DNA from: Rhodoferax sp.
GTDB lineage: Bacteria > Pseudomonadota > Gammaproteobacteria > Burkholderiales > Burkholderiaceae_C
Reading direction: 5' to 3'
Assembly: GCF_028689305.1 (NCBI RefSeq)
Contig: NZ_JAQTWM010000019.1
Coordinates: 13,395 to 50,307, forward strand
DNA: 36,913 nucleotides
Of the stretch, positions 1 to 7,970 are shown in pieces (the first letter of the stretch is position 1; the number at the start of each line of letters is the position of its first letter). The notes beneath the pieces were generated by a model. The model worked only from the letters and a program-made list of their open reading frames with translations. It searched no databases and was not told where the DNA came from. A program made the translations under genes and the position numbers.

Positions 1-477
1 ATCCAGATGCCAGCCACGCTGGTCAAAGTCCAGGCTCACAGTGGTCACCCGCGCGCCCAGAATCTTCGGTATCTCCACCAGGTTGGGCCACAGCGGGGTG
101 ACCACCACCACCTGGTCGTCATGCCCCACCAGCGCCTGCACCGCCAGCATCAGGGCCGACATGCCCGAGCTGGTGACGGCCACATGGGCCACCTCCCGCG
201 GCGTGTGAAAGCCGCTCACATAAGCCGCAATGCTTTCGCGCAAGCTCGGTAGCCCCAGAGTCTGGACATAAAACGTGTCGCCAGCCCGAAGACTGTCGAT
301 CGCTGCGGCACGAACCTCTTCCTGGGTCGGTTCGTCCGGCTCGCCAAACCAGAACGCCAGCACCTTGCTGTTGCCCATGCCCGCGTTGGCCACTTCGCGG
401 ATTTTGGAAGAGCGCAAGCCGCGCACGGCCTCACGCGCATAGGCCTCCATGGCGTCACCAGGATGGATGGCCTTCAT
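1..477 (-). CDS. PLP-dependent aminotransferase, class I/II (N-terminal part, cut by window edge)
   Basis: An open frame of 159 codons runs from an ATG at 477 to the window edge with no stop. It reads as the N-terminal third of a fold-type I aminotransferase: a KIREVANAG segment, AFWFGEPDEPT, then FYVQTLGLPSLRESIAAYVSG and VAVTSSGMSALMLAVQAL, the usual substrate-contact loop and cofactor-phosphate region of the AAT_I family. The catalytic Lys lies outside the window. The start codon overlaps the stop of the upstream aldolase gene (ATGA), so the two are probably translationally coupled. Substrate specificity cannot be read from this fragment. Confidence 0.85.
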   Translation of the reverse strand, partial: MKAIHPGDAMEAYAREAVRGLRSSKIREVANAGMGNSKVLAFWFGEPDEPTQEEVRAAAIDSLRAGDTFYVQTLGLPSLRESIAAYVSGFHTPREVAHVAVTSSGMSALMLAVQALVGHDDQVVVVTPLWPNLVEIPKILGARVTTVSLDFDQRGWHLD

Positions 478-1265
478 GCGCTGACACCTGTGTAGTGGGC
501 TAAAGCATGCTTGGCCCCCCGGGTCAACCAGGCCACGTCCGAATGCAAGGCGATCATGGCAAAGCCCCGGTCCCGGTAATGCGCCGCTTCCTCGGCACTG
601 CCGGCAAAAATGCCTGCGGCCTTGCCCGCTCGCTGGCAAACCGTCAACACCCGCTCAATGGCCACCAGCACCTCAGGGTGGTCCATTTGCCCCAAATAAC
701 CCATGCTGGCCGACAAATCCGCAGGGCCGACAAAAAGGCAGTCGGCACCGTCCAGCGCCGCGATGCCTTCGACATTCTGCAGCCCCAGCGCGGTTTCGAT
801 CTGCAGCACCGCACAGGCATTCTGGTTCGCCTGGCTGGTGTAGTCGGGGTCCAGTCCAAACCGCCCGGCCCGGACCAACCCAGCCACCCCACGCACACCG
901 CCGTTGCCATGCCGCGGAAACCGCGTCGCCGCGATGGCGGCGGTCGCCTCGGCCACGCTGTCGATGGCCGGGAACATGATGGTCTGCGCGCCACAGTCCA
1001 TGGCCCGTTTGACCAACGCGGCATCGTTGGCCTGGACCCGCACGGCCGACGCAATCGTGGCGCCGTTGGCGTTGGCCGCGTCCACGGCACGCAGCTGTGC
1101 AGCAATGTCGGCAATCCCGTTGGGCCCGTGTTCAGCATCGATCAGCAGCCAGTCAAAACCGCAGTGGGACATGGCCTCGGCCACCGCCGGGCTGCCCAGG
1201 GTCAGCCAACACCCCACAGAGGTTTGGCCCGCCTGAAGACTCTGTTTGATCCGGTTGTGTCGCAT
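474..1265 (-). CDS. HpcH/HpaI family aldolase (2-keto-3-deoxy acid aldolase type)
   Basis: The 263-residue product has the length and motifs of class II, metal-dependent pyruvate aldolases (HpaI, GarL, RhmA). Visible landmarks are the GCWLTLGSP start strand, DWLLIDAEHGPN (catalytic His of the EHG motif), VRVQANDAALVKRAMDCGAQTIMFP, the GGVRGV loop, the metal-ligand segment LQIETALGLQN (Glu) and DCLFVGPADLSASMG (Asp). The family cleaves or makes 4-hydroxy-2-keto acids with pyruvate. The C-terminus overlaps the aminotransferase start by ATGA, which suggests a small catabolic or biosynthetic pair, possibly controlled by the neighbouring broken LysR gene. The exact substrate is unknown. Confidence 0.9.
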   Translation of the reverse strand: MRHNRIKQSLQAGQTSVGCWLTLGSPAVAEAMSHCGFDWLLIDAEHGPNGIADIAAQLRAVDAANANGATIASAVRVQANDAALVKRAMDCGAQTIMFPAIDSVAEATAAIAATRFPRHGNGGVRGVAGLVRAGRFGLDPDYTSQANQNACAVLQIETALGLQNVEGIAALDGADCLFVGPADLSASMGYLGQMDHPEVLVAIERVLTVCQRAGKAAGIFAGSAEEAAHYRDRGFAMIALHSDVAWLTRGAKHALAHYTGVSA

Positions 1266-1311
1266 GGTGTGTTTCCTGATGTGTCAGACGAAGTGGATGA
1301 TCGTCAAAATT

Positions 1312-2235
1312 CTAGTGTGCCTCCGGTGACGACAACCCGGCCACCAGATGGTCAATCCACACCCGCAGCTTAGGTGCCAGGTAGCGGTTGGACGGGTACA
1401 GCAGCCAGGCGGTGCCCGCGTAGTCGGTCAGGTGCGCCCAGTCGTCCAGCACACTCACCAGTTGCCCACTCGCCAGTGCCTGGCGCGCAATGAAATCCGG
1501 CAGGCTGGCCATGCCCAGGTGTGCCAGCGCGCCTTCAAGGCGCACCTCGCTGTGGTTGGCCACATAACGGCCGCTGACGCGCACCGTGACCATGTCGCCC
1601 CCTTGCTGAAAGCGCCAGTGGCGGTCACGCTCGTCCTCGCCCAGGTACAGGCAGCTGTGCTGCGCCAGCTCACGCGGATGCAAAGGCCTGCCGTGCGCCG
1701 CCAGGTACTGGGGGCTGGCGCACACCAGGTGACGGATCGGCATCAGCGGGCGCCCCGCCAGGCCCGGCGGTGGGGCGTCGGTGATGCGAATGGCCAGATC
1801 AATCGCTTCCTCCACCAGATCCACCGTGCGGTCGGTGATGATGAGCTGCACATCCACCTCGGGGTAACGCGCCAGAAAACCCGGCATCAGCGGGTGCACC
1901 ACCTAGCGGCCAAAGGCCTTCGGGCTGCTGACCCGTACCAGCCCGCGCGGCGCAGCACTCTGAGTGTCAGACAGGGCCATCACCTCCCGTGCTGCCGCCA
2001 CCAGCGCCTGGCACCGGGTGTAGGCCGCGCTGCCCGCTTCCGTCATGCGCAGCTTGCGGGTGGTGCGCTCCAGCAGCCGCACCCGCAGCACCCCCTCCAG
2101 CCGCGCCACCTGGCGGCTGACCGCGGACGGGGTCAAGCCCAGCTGCCGTGCTGCGGCAGAAAAGCTGCCCGCCTCCACCACGTTGGCAAACACCGCCATG
2201 TCGGGCAAATTTTCCAGCGGGTAATTGATGCTCAT
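1312..2235 (-). pseudogene. LysR-family regulator interrupted by an in-frame TAG codon
   Basis: Two adjacent frames in the same phase make one LysR protein of normal length (about 307 codons). Codons from 2235 encode the winged HTH (FANVVEAGSFSAAARQLG, TPSAVSRQVARLE) and linker. A TAG at 1903-1905 stops translation just after VSSPKAFGR. The frame then continues with VVHPLMPGFLARYPEVDVQLIITD, a standard LysR effector domain, to 1312. Relatives usually have Gln or Arg at this point (an inference from the family), so one C-to-T change from CAG is the simplest explanation. Either the gene is recently inactivated, giving only a 110-residue DNA-binding fragment, or this is a sequencing error. It is divergent from the EamA exporter. 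Confidence 0.85.
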
Positions 2236-2326
2236 GACGCAAAACTGTTGTTCTCAAATACATGATTATCACGATTCACGAATAAATCTACCATTCACCA
2301 GCTCTGAGTTAATCCCACACTTCCCC

Positions 2327-3217
2327 ATGACCACCCTCACCCTGCCCCAACCCAGCCACTTGTTGCGCCTGTCTGACCTCACCCTGCTGCTGGTCGCGCT
2401 GGTGTGGGGCACCAGCTACGGTGTGGCCAAAGGCGCGCTGGCCTTCTACCCGGTGCTGGGCTTTCTGGCGGTGCGTTTTGGCATCACCTTTGTGCTGCTG
2501 TTACCGACCCTGCTGCGTGCCACCCGCCAGCAGCAGCGTGATGCCTGGCGCACCGGTCTGCCTCTTGGCGGGCTGATGCTGGGCATCTTCTTGTGTGAAA
2601 CCTTTGGCGTGGCCCACACCCAAGCCAGCAACGCCGCGTTCCTGATCAGCCTGTGTGTGGTGTTCACCCCGTTTGCGCAATGGTGGCTGCTGGGCCAACG
2701 CCCGGCGCAGGCCATGTGGGTGTTTGCCGCCGTATCGCTGCTGGGGGCGGCGCTGCTCAGCGGCGGGTTCACCGGTAGCCTGGGCTGGGGCGATGCCCTG
2801 ATGCTGGCAGCGGCTGTGCTGCGCGCCATCACCGTGTGCAAAACCAGCCAACTCACCCGCCACAGCAGCGCCCCGGCGCTGGCGCTCACCGCCGTGCAAG
2901 CCGCCGTGATCGCCAGCGGCTGCTTGTTGCTGGCCTTACTTGGTGCCGACGGCCTTCCCGCCCTGCCCACCTCTTTGGGCTTCTGGCAAGCCACGGTCTA
3001 CCTGGTGCTGGGCTGCACGGTGTTTGCCTTCTTTGCGCAAAACTGGGCGCTCAAACACAGCGCGCCCAGCCGCGTGGCCCTGCTCACCAGCAGCGAGCCG
3101 GCTTTTGGCGCCCTGTTTGCGGTGGTCTGGCTGGGAGAGTCCCTGAGCCTGACGGCCTGGATCGGCGGCGCGCTGATCGTGGCGGCGGCGTTGTGGACAA
3201 CGGTTCGGCGGGCTTAG
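2327..3217 (+). CDS. EamA/DMT-family inner-membrane transporter
   Basis: The 296-residue protein is almost entirely hydrophobic. It has the drug/metabolite transporter signature WGTSYGVAKGAL after the first helix and the second EamA repeat near its C-terminus (SSEPAFGALFAVVWLGESL followed by WIGGALIVAAALWT). About ten transmembrane helices are expected for this family. An in-frame ATG at 2225 would add 34 polar residues overlapping the divergent LysR start; I prefer 2327 because it places the first helix at the usual position. The substrate is unknown; many relatives export amino acids or metabolites. Divergence from a LysR gene is the usual regulator-exporter layout. Confidence 0.85.
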   Translation: MTTLTLPQPSHLLRLSDLTLLLVALVWGTSYGVAKGALAFYPVLGFLAVRFGITFVLLLPTLLRATRQQQRDAWRTGLPLGGLMLGIFLCETFGVAHTQASNAAFLISLCVVFTPFAQWWLLGQRPAQAMWVFAAVSLLGAALLSGGFTGSLGWGDALMLAAAVLRAITVCKTSQLTRHSSAPALALTAVQAAVIASGCLLLALLGADGLPALPTSLGFWQATVYLVLGCTVFAFFAQNWALKHSAPSRVALLTSSEPAFGALFAVVWLGESLSLTAWIGGALIVAAALWTTVRRA

Positions 3218-3271
3218 GTGCCCAGCTTGGATGGGTCGGGTCGTAGCCTGGTCAGCATCGTCTGTGACAGG

Positions 3272-3787
3272 CTAGGCCTGAGCACATTTGCGGACAGTAC
3301 CAAGCGTGCGGGTCGTGATGTCCCGACCGAAGGTTCGCTCAAGCAGGTTCATGAACACCGGTCCCTTGGCGCTGGGAACGTAAGCGGTGAGGACCATGCT
3401 GTCGACTTGCTTCAGGATGATGGCGCCATCACGCTCCACAGGCAGGGCGACGCGGGATGCACCGGGACGACGGAGAAACGTGACAACGCGCTTGGCCGTG
3501 GGCGGAAGGTCGAACTCGGCAAACGGGTCCGACACCAGCAGTTCCTGGAGGTACTGCGCTGGGCGGACGATGGTGCCGAAGCTGCGGCCAAGTTCAGCGT
3601 GCATGGCCTTTTCGGCCCGCTGCTCCAGCGCATCGAGCGGCGACGCGCTGGTGGTGAAGACGACGTTTCCGCTGGACAGCACAGTGCGCACCTCCGAGAA
3701 GCCGGCGGCTTCGAAGCAACGCCTGAGTTCGGGCATCTTGGCATTCATCGGGCTGACCCCGCGAAGGAAAGCGATGTATCGTGGCAT
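3272..3787 (-). CDS. DUF1697 family protein
   Basis: The 171-residue product starts with the family hallmark MPRYIAFLRGVSP and NAKMPELRRCFEAAGFSEVRT, followed by VLSSGNVVF, and ends with FGRDITTRTLGTVRKC (compare the T-x-R-N-x-x-T element common at the end of DUF1697 proteins). The function is not established. Longer in-frame starts exist (to 3955), but the upstream residues are low-complexity and unlike the family, so I use 3787. It converges on the EamA gene with a 54-bp gap. Confidence 0.8.
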   Translation of the reverse strand: MPRYIAFLRGVSPMNAKMPELRRCFEAAGFSEVRTVLSSGNVVFTTSASPLDALEQRAEKAMHAELGRSFGTIVRPAQYLQELLVSDPFAEFDLPPTAKRVVTFLRRPGASRVALPVERDGAIILKQVDSMVLTAYVPSAKGPVFMNLLERTFGRDITTRTLGTVRKCAQA

Positions 3788-3969
3788 GGTGCAATGAACC
3801 CGCCTGCTCAAAGAGTTGCAATCGGGGCGCAAGCCCCCCTGTCGGACGCATCGGATCATAAAGGGAAACCAGGCACATCCGTTGGCACACCGCCCAGTGA
3901 ACGCGCCAGACGGCCTGACATGGCGAGCGCTACCGATGCCCCAAAATGTCCTCAAAACGCTACATTAAA

Positions 3970-4014
3970 CATAGCTTCCAAAGCAGTCAATTAGCGGGCT
4001 GGAGCCCAATTTTG
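3970..4014. repeat. Dispersed AT-rich repeat, copy 1
   Basis: The segment runs from catagcttcc through ttagcgggctggagcccaa and ttttg. It resembles the other copies listed here in having an ATAGCT block, a degenerate middle and a GGGCT(a/g)GAG block followed by T-rich sequence. The right end supplies the candidate -35 of the TetR promoter. Similarity to copies 3 and 4 is judged by eye only. Confidence 0.5.
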
Positions 4015-4040
4015 CCTATCATCCACAGAAAGTCTACAAT
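4012..4040 (+). promoter_or_regulatory. Candidate sigma-70 promoter of the TetR-efflux operon
   Basis: TTGCCT at 4012-4017 and TACAAT at 4035-4040 are separated by 17 bp. They match the -35 and -10 consensus at 4/6 and 5/6. The predicted start near 4047 gives a leader of about 22 nt with no recognisable Shine-Dalgarno sequence before the ATG at 4069. Confidence 0.6.
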
Positions 4041-4061
4041 AAGTAATAGATTAATTACTTA
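4040..4061. promoter_or_regulatory. TetR operator (8-6-8 inverted repeat)
   Basis: TAAGTAAT and ATTACTTA form a perfect inverted repeat around a 6-bp spacer, placed over the predicted transcription start and 7 bp before the TetR ATG. Size and position are typical of an autoregulatory TetR-family operator. Binding is inferred. Confidence 0.65.
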
Positions 4062-4068
4062 AGTCAAC

Positions 4069-4761
4069 ATGCAAGTTTCCGCCAAACCCTCCAAACAGCG
4101 TACCGAAGTGCGCCAGGCGAGTCTGGTGGAAGCCGCGCTGAGACTGGCCGCGCAGCGCAGCCCGGCCGACATCAGCACCACCGATCTGGCGCAGGCTGTG
4201 GGCATCACCCAGGGCGCGGTATTTCGACACTTTGCCAACAAAGAAGCCATCTGGCTGGCCGCACTAGATTGGGTGACCGACACCTTGATGAACCGCCTGC
4301 ACCGCGCCGCCCAAACCGCCCTGGGTGAATTGCCGGCCCCCGCTGACAGCCTGCCTGCCTCACCTGCCTTGGTGCCGGAGGCACCAGTCAACACCCATGC
4401 TTTGGCCGCGTTACAGGCCGTGTTCATGGCCCACGTCAACTTTGTGGTGGAACACCCCGGCGTGCCGCGGGTGATTTTTCAGGAGCTGCAACGACCCGGT
4501 GACACCGCCCTCAAGGCCCGGGTGCGCAGCTTGATGCAGCAATACCGCCAGTTGGTGGCGCAATTGCTGGCGCAGGCAAAAGCTACAAACAAAATAGCAT
4601 TACAAGCAGATTTGACGTCGGCTACCGTCCTTTTTATCGGCTCGATCCAGGGGCTGGTGATGCAGTCGCTGATGAGCGGCGACGTGGCGGCCATGACCCG
4701 GCAGGCCCCCGGCGTGTATGCCCTGTTCCAGCGTGGCCTGCTGGCCCAAGCCCCTCTTTGA
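4069..4761 (+). CDS. TetR/AcrR-family transcriptional repressor
   Basis: The 230-residue protein has an N-terminal TetR HTH at about residues 15-60 (LVEAALRLAAQ, then ISTTDLAQAVGITQGAVFRHFANKEAIW) and a variable ligand-binding domain ending in ATVLFIGSIQGLVMQSL. It heads an operon with an HlyD adaptor, ABC permease and ATPase, so it most likely represses this efflux system and responds to its substrate. A palindromic operator overlaps its promoter. Codons 170-182 lie in a stretch that resembles the dispersed repeat seen elsewhere in the window. The gap to the HlyD ATG at 4778 is 16 bp. Confidence 0.9.
   Translation: MQVSAKPSKQRTEVRQASLVEAALRLAAQRSPADISTTDLAQAVGITQGAVFRHFANKEAIWLAALDWVTDTLMNRLHRAAQTALGELPAPADSLPASPALVPEAPVNTHALAALQAVFMAHVNFVVEHPGVPRVIFQELQRPGDTALKARVRSLMQQYRQLVAQLLAQAKATNKIALQADLTSATVLFIGSIQGLVMQSLMSGDVAAMTRQAPGVYALFQRGLLAQAPL
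4578..4613. repeat. Possible dispersed-repeat copy inside the TetR gene
   Basis: The AT-rich stretch aaaagctacaaacaaaatag plus cattacaagcagattt contrasts with the surrounding GC-rich codons. It resembles the GCTACAnAnnnATAGC part of the other copies. It is read through in frame as a short linker near a predicted helix boundary (AKATNKIALQADL). The similarity is by eye and could be chance. Confidence 0.4.
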
Positions 4762-4777
4762 TTCAGAAAGCCTCACG

Positions 4778-5974
4778 ATGAAACACGACTCCCTGCTGTT
4801 ACGCCGTCTGACCATGGGGGCGATTGCGCTGGCCCTGGTGGGGACGGTGGTGTTTGTCTTCTTGCGCACCGGCCCGCTGGCCCCGATCAAGGTCACCGTG
4901 ACCCACGCCACCGAAGGCACGCTGAACCCGGCGATTTTTGGCATTGGCACGGTGGAGGCACGGCGCAGCTGGATGGTTGGCCCCACGGTGGCAGGCCGGG
5001 TGCTGGCGGTGAAGGTGGATGTGGGTGATACCGTCAAAGCCGGGCAACTGCTGGCCGAGATGGATCCGGTGGACCTGGACCAGCGCCTGGCCGCACTCGA
5101 TGCTTCGCTTGCGCGGGCTGGCAGCACCCAGCTCAGTGCCCAGGCCCAGGTGCAGGATGCCGCTGCCCGACGCACGCTGGCCAGCGCCAACACCCAGCGC
5201 AACCAGGACCTGGCGCGTCAAAACTTCATCAGCCCCGGCGCACTGGATGCCCGGCTGCAAGAACAAGCCTCGGCCGATGCAGCGCTGCAAGCCGCCCGCG
5301 CCAACCTGAGTGGGGCCGAGCAAGACCGCACCCGCCTGCAAGCCGAACGCGCCGGTCTGGTGCAGCAGCGTGGCAATGTGCGCCTGCTGGCCCCGGCAGA
5401 CGGTGTGGTCACCAGCCGCGATGCCGAGGCTGGCAGCACCGTGGTGGCAGGCCAGCCGGTGTTGCGGTTGATCGACCCTACCAGCCTGTGGGTCAAATTA
5501 CGCGTCGATCAAGGCCGTTCGGCCGGGCTGGCACCGGGACTCAAGGGCCAAATCGTGCTGCGCTCGCAGCCCCAAACACCCCACCCCGGCCAGGTGGCCC
5601 GCGTGGAGCTGCTGGCCGACAGCGTGACCGAAGAGCGCATCACCCAGGTGGCGTTTGCGCAAATGCCCATGGGTGTGTCGGTCGGCGAAATGGCTGAAGT
5701 CACGCTGCAACTGCCCACCACCGCCCCCGCCCTGCTGCTGCCCAATGCCAGCATTCAACACCAGCAGGGGCAAACCGGTGTCTGGCGGCTTAACGGTGAC
5801 AAGCCCGAATTTGCCCCGGTGCAACTGGGCAGCGCCAGCCTGGACGGCCAGGTGCAGGTGCTCAAAGGGCTGGACAAAAACGACCGCGTGGTGGTCTACA
5901 GCGACAAAGCGCTCCAGGCCGGGGCCCGCGTCAAGGTGGTGGATGCGCTAAGCGCCGCAGGAGCCAAGCCGTGA
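4778..5974 (+). CDS. HlyD/MacA-type periplasmic adaptor of an ABC efflux system
   Basis: The 398-residue membrane-fusion protein has one N-terminal membrane anchor (residues about 12-30), a lipoyl half-motif (VAGRVLAVKVDVGDTVKAGQ), a helical hairpin rich in Ala, Gln and Leu (about 100-200), the second lipoyl half (LLAPADGVVTSRDAEAGSTV) and beta-barrel domains. Family members link an inner-membrane pump to an outer-membrane channel. The ATG at 4778 is used; an in-frame ATG at 4718 lies inside the TetR gene. It overlaps the permease start by GTGA, so all three transport genes are coupled. No outer-membrane channel gene is in this operon. Confidence 0.9.
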   Translation: MKHDSLLLRRLTMGAIALALVGTVVFVFLRTGPLAPIKVTVTHATEGTLNPAIFGIGTVEARRSWMVGPTVAGRVLAVKVDVGDTVKAGQLLAEMDPVDLDQRLAALDASLARAGSTQLSAQAQVQDAAARRTLASANTQRNQDLARQNFISPGALDARLQEQASADAALQAARANLSGAEQDRTRLQAERAGLVQQRGNVRLLAPADGVVTSRDAEAGSTVVAGQPVLRLIDPTSLWVKLRVDQGRSAGLAPGLKGQIVLRSQPQTPHPGQVARVELLADSVTEERITQVAFAQMPMGVSVGEMAEVTLQLPTTAPALLLPNASIQHQQGQTGVWRLNGDKPEFAPVQLGSASLDGQVQVLKGLDKNDRVVVYSDKALQAGARVKVVDALSAAGAKP

Positions 5975-7164
5975 TCAGCCTGGCCGGGCGCGACATCCAG
6001 CACAGCTGGGGCAAATTTGCCCTGACCGGCCTGGGCCTGGGGCTGCTGATCGGTGTGACCCTGAGCATGGCCGGCATTTACCGTGGCATGGTGGACGACG
6101 CACAAGCCCTGCTGAGCAACAGCGGTGCCGACCTGTGGGTGGTGCAAAAAGACACCCAGGGCCCGTATGCCGAGGCCTCCAGCATCAAGGACGACGTGGT
6201 GCGCAGCGTACGTGGCATGCCCGGCGTGGGCCAGGCCGCCAACGTCACCTACCTGACGCAGCAGGTGCAAAAAGCAAGCGGCAACGAGGTGCGGGTGATG
6301 GTGGTCGGCATCGAACCCGGCCAGCCCGGTGAACCAGCGTACCTGATCGCGGGCCGCCAGCTCACCCGCAACCACTATGAGGCCGTGGTGGATGTCAAGA
6401 CCGGCTTCCAGCTGGGAGAACAGATGCAGGTGCGCCGCCACAGCTACACGGTGGTCGGGCTGACGCGGCGCATGGTGTCCTCCGGAGGTGACCCGATGGT
6501 GTTCATCCCGCTCAAAGACGCGCAGGAAGCGCAGTTTTTGAAGGACAACGACACCATCGTGAATGATCGCGCGCGCACCGCCGCCAACCCGGCCTTCAAC
6601 CGCCCCGGTGTGCCCGGTCTGCTGGAGGCCGTGCAGGGTTTGCAAACCAGCAGCCACAACGTCAACACCGTGCTGGTGCAGCTGCAACCCGGCTGGCAGC
6701 CCGAGGCCGTGGCAGACAGCTTGCGGCGCTGGAAACATGTGCAGGTATTCACCCGCCTGGAGATGCAAGAGATTCTGGTGGCCAAGCTGATTGCCAATTC
6801 GGCCCGACAGATTGGGCTGTTTCTGGCGATTTTGTCGGTGGTCAGCGCGGCCATTGTGGCCTTCATCATCTACACCATGACGCTGGGCAAAATCCGTGAA
6901 ATCGCGGTGCTCAAACTGATTGGCACCCGCAACCGCACCATTGCCGGCATGATCCTGCAACAGGCGCTGGGCCTGGGGCTGATCGGCTTCATGGTTGGCA
7001 AGGTGGTGGCCACCGCCTGGGCACCGGTGTTTCCCAAATACGTGCTGCTGCTGCCGCGTGATGCGGCTTTGGGCCTGCTCGCCACGCTGCTGATCTGCGC
7101 GCTGGCCAGTACCCTGGCGATTCGTGTGGCCTTGAAGGTCGACCCCGCCGAGGCGATTGGATGA
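5971..7164 (+). CDS. ABC transporter permease, FtsX/MacB type
   Basis: The 397-residue protein has an N-terminal helix (about 15-37), a large periplasmic domain (about 40-270) and three C-terminal helices (QIGLFLAILSVVSAAIVAFI; ILQQALGLGLIGFMVGKVV; ALGLLATLLICALASTLAI), then the characteristic ending KVDPAEAIG. This is the topology of MacB_PCD/FtsX permeases, which transduce energy to periplasmic extrusion instead of classic import. The start codon is GTG, overlapping the adaptor stop; an in-frame GCAGGAG sequence precedes it. The downstream ATPase overlaps by ATGA. The closest described arrangement is DevBCA or MacAB with a separate ATPase. Confidence 0.9.
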   Translation: MISLAGRDIQHSWGKFALTGLGLGLLIGVTLSMAGIYRGMVDDAQALLSNSGADLWVVQKDTQGPYAEASSIKDDVVRSVRGMPGVGQAANVTYLTQQVQKASGNEVRVMVVGIEPGQPGEPAYLIAGRQLTRNHYEAVVDVKTGFQLGEQMQVRRHSYTVVGLTRRMVSSGGDPMVFIPLKDAQEAQFLKDNDTIVNDRARTAANPAFNRPGVPGLLEAVQGLQTSSHNVNTVLVQLQPGWQPEAVADSLRRWKHVQVFTRLEMQEILVAKLIANSARQIGLFLAILSVVSAAIVAFIIYTMTLGKIREIAVLKLIGTRNRTIAGMILQQALGLGLIGFMVGKVVATAWAPVFPKYVLLLPRDAALGLLATLLICALASTLAIRVALKVDPAEAIG

Positions 7165-7892
7165 ACCCGATGAACACACCCCCCATGGACACAGGCGGCA
7201 TCCGGATTGAGGGCCTGCGCAAGGTCTACGGCAAGGGCGACAACGCGGTGGTCGCGCTCAAAAACGTCAACCTGGCAGTCGCCCCGGGCGAGGTGGTGGG
7301 CCTGGTCGGGCCATCGGGTTCAGGCAAAAGCACGCTGCTGAAATGCCTGGGCGCGATCATCGAGCCCACCTCCGGGCGCATGACGCTGGGCAACGACGTG
7401 ATTTATGACAACGCCTGGCAAGTGGCCGACCTGCGTGCGTTGCGGCGCGACCGCATTGGTTTCATCTTCCAGGCCCCGTACCTGATTCCGTTTCTGGACG
7501 TGACCGACAACGTGGCCCTGCTGCCCATGCTGGCCGGGCAAACCAATGCGCTGGCGCGGGCACGGGCGCTGGAGCTGCTGACCGCGCTGGACGTGCAGCA
7601 CCGCGCCAAAGCCGCCGTGTCACAACTCTCGGGCGGTGAACAACAACGCGTGTCGATTGCCCGTGCACTGGCCAACCACCCGCCGGTGATCCTGGCCGAC
7701 GAACCCACGGCACCGCTGGACAGCGAACGCGCCCTGGGTGTGATGCGTATCCTGAACCAGATGGCGCGCCAGTTCCAGGCCGCCATCATTGTCGTCACCC
7801 ATGACGAGAAGATCATCCCCACCTTCAAGCGGATTTACCACATCCGCGATGGACAAACGGTTGAAGAGGCCGGACAGGCGCGTGCGCTGTAG
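7161..7892 (+). CDS. ABC transporter ATP-binding protein, MacB/LolD/DevA type
   Basis: The 243-residue NBD has Walker A GPSGSGKST (about residues 51-59), a Q-loop (GFIFQAPYL), the signature LSGGEQQRVSIARAL, Walker B VILADEPTAPLDS and the switch His in IIVVTHDEK. It completes a TetR-HlyD-permease-ATPase efflux operon. ADEPTAPLD replaces the more usual DEPTGNLD of LolD/MacB relatives, a minor variation. The ATG overlaps the permease stop (ATGA). Confidence 0.95.
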   Translation: MNPMNTPPMDTGGIRIEGLRKVYGKGDNAVVALKNVNLAVAPGEVVGLVGPSGSGKSTLLKCLGAIIEPTSGRMTLGNDVIYDNAWQVADLRALRRDRIGFIFQAPYLIPFLDVTDNVALLPMLAGQTNALARARALELLTALDVQHRAKAAVSQLSGGEQQRVSIARALANHPPVILADEPTAPLDSERALGVMRILNQMARQFQAAIIVVTHDEKIIPTFKRIYHIRDGQTVEEAGQARAL

Positions 7893-7901
7893 GCCACACA
7901 C

Positions 7902-7926
7902 AAAAAAGCCGCTGGGCGACAGCGGC
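7902..7926 (-). terminator. Intrinsic terminator of the cytochrome c operon
   Basis: On the minus strand the stem GCCGCTG/CAGCGGC (7-bp arms at 7908-7914 and 7920-7926, 5-nt loop) is followed directly by six U residues (the A run at 7902-7907). It lies 45 bp past the stop of the last cytochrome gene. On the plus strand the tail is only TTGTTG, so it may act weakly on the ABC operon. Confidence 0.85.
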
Positions 7927-7936
7927 TTGTTGAACA

Positions 7937-7956
7937 ACGCATCGGTACCGATGCGT
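7937..7956. repeat. Perfect 20-bp palindrome between convergent operons
   Basis: ACGCATCGGT followed by ACCGATGCGT is a perfect 20-bp inverted repeat with no spacer. It sits between the cytochrome stop (7971) and the terminator. It may be an extra hairpin stabilising the 3' end or a protein-binding site; nothing identifies which. Confidence 0.7.
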
Positions 7957-7970
7957 GGCTGGTCCAGCGA

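Noticed and set aside
1903-1905. Amber codon read as a special amino acid
   Set aside because: Nothing suggests pyrrolysine or programmed readthrough in this organism type; mutation or sequencing error is simpler.
5896-7179. 427-codon minus-strand frame opposite the ABC permease
   Set aside because: The plus-strand permease is clear and coupled to its neighbours; the antisense product is His/Gln-rich without motif.
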